Below, piece by piece: positions 34,366 through 37,274 of a stretch of DNA of 37,274 bases. The first letter of the stretch is position 1, and every line of letters begins with the position of its first letter. Made by a program: the position numbers and the translations under genes. The notes under the pieces were generated by a model. The model worked only from the letters and a program-made list of their open reading frames with translations. It did no database searches and was not told where the DNA came from. Source of the stretch: a bacterium (GTDB lineage: Bacteria; Planctomycetota; Planctomycetia; Gemmatales; Gemmataceae); the NCBI GenBank assembly GCA_017308215.1, contig JAFKFQ010000267.1:1-37274 (forward strand). The letters are read 5' to 3'.

Positions 34366-34883
34366 GCAGTAGTACGCCGTGACAGTCTCGGTTGCGTGAC
34401 CAAGCCAAGAAGGCTGTTGGACGAAACTAGGGAGTATTCTTTCGGTGCGGGGGACGCGAGGTCCCCACTCAGAAGACGTATTATCCGAAAATGTGATAGA
34501 TTGACAGACTGTTCTAGTAAATCGGCAGTCGGGCAGGCCGTGTCGGTTGTACGAGGTTCGGGGGCCGATACCAGAGCCTCAGTTGCGTGAAGTCACGGAA
34601 TCTCGGTCGGTGGTCGACGCGGCTGACCGTGTGGTGCGTGCCGCGCCATGATCGCCGCACGTGGTTGAATCATATCGGCATGTGAAGATACTGGTAGGCC
34701 GGCCGCCGAGTCGCTCGGGGGCCGGCAATTTCGCCCAGCCTGCCGTGCGTCTCATTGCACGGCGGGACCAACCGGGCCGGTCCAGGTCCGGAGGTGCGGA
34801 GCGAGTCCGCCGTGCCGTTGCCGGCAACCGCACGACGAAACCCCTCCGACACCATCAATCGAGTGAGGTCGGCCCCTGCGCCA

Positions 34884-34918
34884 GCCCAGCGGTTGTCAAT
34901 CCGCCCAGCGGCTGTCAA
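34884..34918. repeat. Tandem 16-base direct repeat
   Basis: GCCCAGCGGTTGTCAA (34884-34899) and GCCCAGCGGCTGTCAA (34903-34918) differ at one base and repeat every 19 bases, close to two turns of the helix. They lie about 370 bases upstream of the sigma-54 activator start and may be binding sites or a small duplication. Confidence 0.45.
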
Positions 34919-35130
34919 GGGGCCGGTCACTCTCCTTACCCCATCGCACGGAGAACCCATGCGCACCGCCCCCCACCTTCGAATCCAGCATCCCCCCTCT
35001 CTGACACACACGGGGCCGCACGGGCCGTGACGACCCCGTGACTGTCCGGTGAGACGCACCAGACACGCGCGCATCCAAGGAACCGTCGCGGGCGACGCCG
35101 GCCCACGGCGGCTACCGTGGTAGCGCGCGA

Positions 35131-35150
35131 CACCCCGGCGGGCCGGGGTG
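35131..35150. repeat. GC-rich hairpin upstream of the activator gene
   Basis: CACCCCGGC (35131-35139) and GCCGGGGTG (35142-35150) form a 9-base perfect stem with a 2-base centre. There is no T-run, so it is not a standard terminator. It could be an operator or a leader hairpin about 140 bases before the start codon. Confidence 0.4.
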
Positions 35151-35290
35151 CAGGCGACCTGTCCTGCGTGCCGCAGTCTGCTCGCCGAGCGGGCCGGCAT
35201 GACACGCAGACTCCGTACCGGCACAGGCCGGCGGGCACCGGTCCCGCCAGTCCCGGCGGGCGGATTCACCCGGCGAGAAAGGGAGCCGCA

Positions 35291-36715
35291 ATGCCGCACT
35301 CGACACTTTTACTGACCAACGATGCAACCGTGGTCGAGCAGATCCAGCAGATCCATGACGAATCGGAGTCGGCACACCTGGAGGTGTGCGGGCGGGTCGA
35401 GAAAGCACTCGCTTGGCTGAGCGGCGGGGACCAACTCGTGCTGATCGATTCGCGAATGGACCCGCACTACACGGAGTCGATCCTGACCGCGGCGGAGGAC
35501 TTGGGAGTTCCCGGTGTCATCGTGAGCCACCCGACGGACGCCACGCCCGGATTGCCAGCCCACCACCACCCTCGCCGCCCGGAGGCCGCACGGGGTCACA
35601 CCGTCTACCTGCTCCCCGCCGGCCTGCCCGGGCTGCGGCAGTTGATCGGCGCACCCGGGGCCGGTGACGCAGCACCGGCGGACAACATCGCCATGGCTCC
35701 CGTGGTCGCCTCGCTGCTCGGCTCCTCGATGGAAGAGTATCTGAAGGTCATCCGCCGCGTGGCCGGGCAGGGAACGACCATCCTCCTGACGGGCGAGACG
35801 GGGTGCGGCAAGAGCATGATGGCCCGATTGATTCACGAGACCTCGCCCCGCCGGGCGGAGCCGTACCTAGTGGTGGACTGCGGTGCCCTGTCCGATCACC
35901 TGATCGAGAGCGAGTTGTTCGGCCACGTCCGCGGTGCGTTCACCGGGGCCGACCGGGACCGCACGGGTAAGCTCGCCGCCGCTGGCACCGGCACCATCGT
36001 CCTCGACGAGATCAACTCACTGCCGCTGCCGCTGCAGGCGAAGCTCCTCCGCGCGGTCGAGGACCGCGTGTTCGAGCCGGTCGGGTCGAACCGGTCGGAG
36101 TCACTGCGGGCCCGCCTGATCGCCGTCAGCAACATCCCACTGGAGGAGGAAGTCCGCGCAGGGCGATTCCGGTCGGATCTATACTATCGTCTAAACGTAT
36201 TCGAGATGCGGCTGCCACCGCTCCGCGAGCGGCGGGACGCGATCGTGCCGCTGGCACTCCGGCTCCTGCGCGCGGTGTCGCCCCACCCCGAGAGTGCGAC
36301 CATCGCCCCGCCGGCCCTGGCGACCCTGCTCGAATACTCGTGGCCCGGCAACGTGCGCGAGCTCCGGAACGTGATTGAACGGGCGACGTCGCTGGCGACC
36401 GGTCCGGTGATCCGCCTCGATGACCTGCCGGCACATATCCGCGGCGGACCGCACAACGGTTGTTCCCGCCCGGACACGCGGGGCGGTGTGATGCCCTCAG
36501 CAGGCAGCAAGACCGAGGTGTTGCAGCCGCCGGTGCCCGCCCTGGGTGCTGTCGACGTCGGGGACGAGCGGGCCGTACTCGTGGCGCTGCTCCAGAAGCA
36601 CCGGAACAATAGGTGCCGCGCGGCCAGGGACCTCGGCGTCAGCCGGATGACGCTGTACAAGAAGCTTCATAAGCACGGGATCTTCGTGCCGAAGTCGGGT
36701 GTAGGGGCGACTTAG
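35291..36715 (+). CDS. Sigma-54-dependent transcriptional activator (NtrC-like, Fis-type HTH)
   Basis: A 474-residue enhancer-binding protein. ATG 35291 has AGGGAG seven bases upstream; the open frame back to 35117 lacks protein character. Residues 1-120 are a divergent receiver: Asp11 and Asp53 (VLIDS) remain but the usual Lys is not visible. The AAA+ domain has Walker A GETGCGKS (168-175), the sigma-54 contact loop GAFTGA (215-220), Walker B IVLDE (236-240) and arginine fingers in [13 protein letters not shown] (292-304). The C-terminal HTH (about 445-470, [19 protein letters not shown]) is of Fis type. It should remodel sigma-54 polymerase at -24/-12 promoters such as the one at 24256-24270. 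The stop codon overlaps a truncated IS5 transposase frame. Confidence 0.95.
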   Translation: MPHSTLLLTNDATVVEQIQQIHDESESAHLEVCGRVEKALAWLSGGDQLVLIDSRMDPHYTESILTAAEDLGVPGVIVSHPTDATPGLPAHHHPRRPEAARGHTVYLLPAGLPGLRQLIGAPGAGDAAPADNIAMAPVVASLLGSSMEEYLKVIRRVAGQGTTILLTGETGCGKSMMARLIHETSPRRAEPYLVVDCGALSDHLIESELFGHVRGAFTGADRDRTGKLAAAGTGTIVLDEINSLPLPLQAKLLRAVEDRVFEPVGSNRSESLRARLIAVSNIPLEEEVRAGRFRSDLYYRLNVFEMRLPPLRERRDAIVPLALRLLRAVSPHPESATIAPPALATLLEYSWPGNVRELRNVIERATSLATGPVIRLDDLPAHIRGGPHNGCSRPDTRGGVMPSAGSKTEVLQPPVPALGAVDVGDERAVLVALLQKHRNNRCRAARDLGVSRMTLYKKLHKHGIFVPKSGVGAT

Positions 36716-37062
36716 CGGCGGACGTGCGGGCGGCGACCGGGCAGGCGGTCTCGCTCGCCTACGTGGACCAGGGGTACACCGGGGACCAGCCGGCGGCGGC
36801 CGCGGCGGCCCACGGCATCTGGCTGGAGATGGTCAAGCTGCCCGAGGCCAAGAAGGGATTCGTTCTGTTGCCCCGGCGGTGGGTAGTGGAGCGGGGCTTC
36901 GGGTGGCTGGCCCAGTTCCGGCGGCTGGCCCGGGACTACGAGCGGACGGCCGAGGTTCTGGCCGGGTGGCACTGGGTCGCGTTCTCCAGTCAGATGCTCA
37001 TCCGGGTCATGGAGCTAACGACCACGCCGGTGACCCAGGTTCATAACCTCGACTGGCGCTGA
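36706..37062 (+). pseudogene. 5'-truncated IS5-family transposase
   Basis: The frame running from 36706 reads [20 protein letters not shown], then [20 protein letters not shown] and [20 protein letters not shown] followed by [20 protein letters not shown], ending at a TGA at 37060. This is the C-terminal third of IS5-family DDE transposases; the Asp of YVDQGYTG and the Glu of VVERGF are the last two catalytic acids. The first two thirds are missing. The homologous frame begins 10 bases before the stop of the sigma-54 activator, so the two genes are fused at the DNA level. It cannot be active. Confidence 0.85.
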
Positions 37063-37138
37063 TTCTCAGTGGCCGCCCGCGGCGAGTTACCATGGGGGTT
37101 GCTGAGACTCCCTCGGCCCGCGCCCGCGGACGGCCGCC

Positions 37139-37274
37139 ATGATTCCACCACCCGAAGTTCGCCCGCTGGTCCGGGTGCTCGCCCCTCACTTCACCGGCCC
37201 GACGTACCAGCGATTCTCCACCCTCTTGGTCGGCGCGCTGCTCACCACCGACCGGCGGACCGTCGCCAACCTCC
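37139..37274 (+). CDS. Start of a second DDE transposase, cut by the right edge
   Basis: An ATG at 37139 opens a frame to the right edge giving about 45 residues: MIPPPEVRPLVRVLAPHFTG and so on, ending at DRRTVANLL. This N-terminus resembles a group of IS4/IS701-like transposases whose proteins open with a short helical domain and an RRTV[AST]-N/R-[IL]L motif. Only the start is visible, so whether the gene is intact is unknown. No terminal repeat could be identified in the 76 bases that separate it from the IS5 remnant. Confidence 0.6.
   Translation, partial: MIPPPEVRPLVRVLAPHFTGPTYQRFSTLLVGALLTTDRRTVANL

Larger units (their letters stand above)
34366..35290. other. Long gene-free stretch before the sigma-54 activator
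   Basis: These 925 bases hold no open frame with protein character on either strand. The left third is AT-richer. Visible structure is TCGGTTGCGTGA at 34388 repeated as TCAGTTGCGTGA at 34579, a tandem 16-base repeat at 34884-34918 and a hairpin at 35131-35150. The length suggests decayed genes or a large control region. Confidence 0.55.

Noticed and set aside
1..37274. CRISPR array, tRNA or rRNA genes
   Set aside because: No regularly spaced repeats and no tRNA or rRNA landmarks were seen on either strand. No covariance search could be run.

Overview
The window is GC-rich bacterial DNA with long coding runs. Two-component proteins with several PAS domains and scattered IS21, IS630 and IS5 transposase remnants suggest a planctomycete, perhaps of the Gemmata group. 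This is inference; no rRNA, tRNA or marker gene is present to confirm it.

Region 1 (1-24035, minus strand) is one long surface-polysaccharide locus of 22 genes, nearly all overlapping or separated by less than about 100 bases. It is read from right to left. It starts with a chain-length/BY-kinase protein, a priming sugar-phosphate transferase and an ABC-2 permease. Next comes a Wlb-like trio (oxidoreductase, hexapeptide N-acetyltransferase, aminotransferase) that should make a 3-acetamido sugar. An epimerase, a second aminotransferase, an unrecognised two-Rossmann protein, a sugar N-formyltransferase and a NeuD-like protein follow. Then come the ABC ATPase, six cytosolic glycosyltransferases, an O-antigen ligase/polymerase, a methyltransferase and a GT39-type membrane glycosyltransferase cut by the left edge. 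Parts typical of both ABC-dependent and Wzy-dependent export occur together.

Region 2 (24036-24600) is the control region of this locus. It holds a good -24/-12 (sigma-54) promoter match pointing into the operon, an inverted repeat at the start of the predicted transcript, a 12-base palindrome near -195, and a 30-base inverted repeat flanked by TA that looks like a small transposable element.

Region 3 (24600-37274) is a signalling region scarred by mobile elements. A broken IS21 transposase precedes a NarL-type response regulator and its PAS histidine kinase. A broken IS630 fragment precedes a 1279-residue hybrid kinase with a decayed CheR domain. A near full-length but frameshifted IS630 transposase follows, then a lone receiver protein and, after 925 bases without a gene, a sigma-54 activator. 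The right edge holds a truncated IS5 transposase joined to the end of the activator and the start of another transposase. A plausible reading, not proven, is that the activator and kinases control the polysaccharide operon through the sigma-54 promoter.
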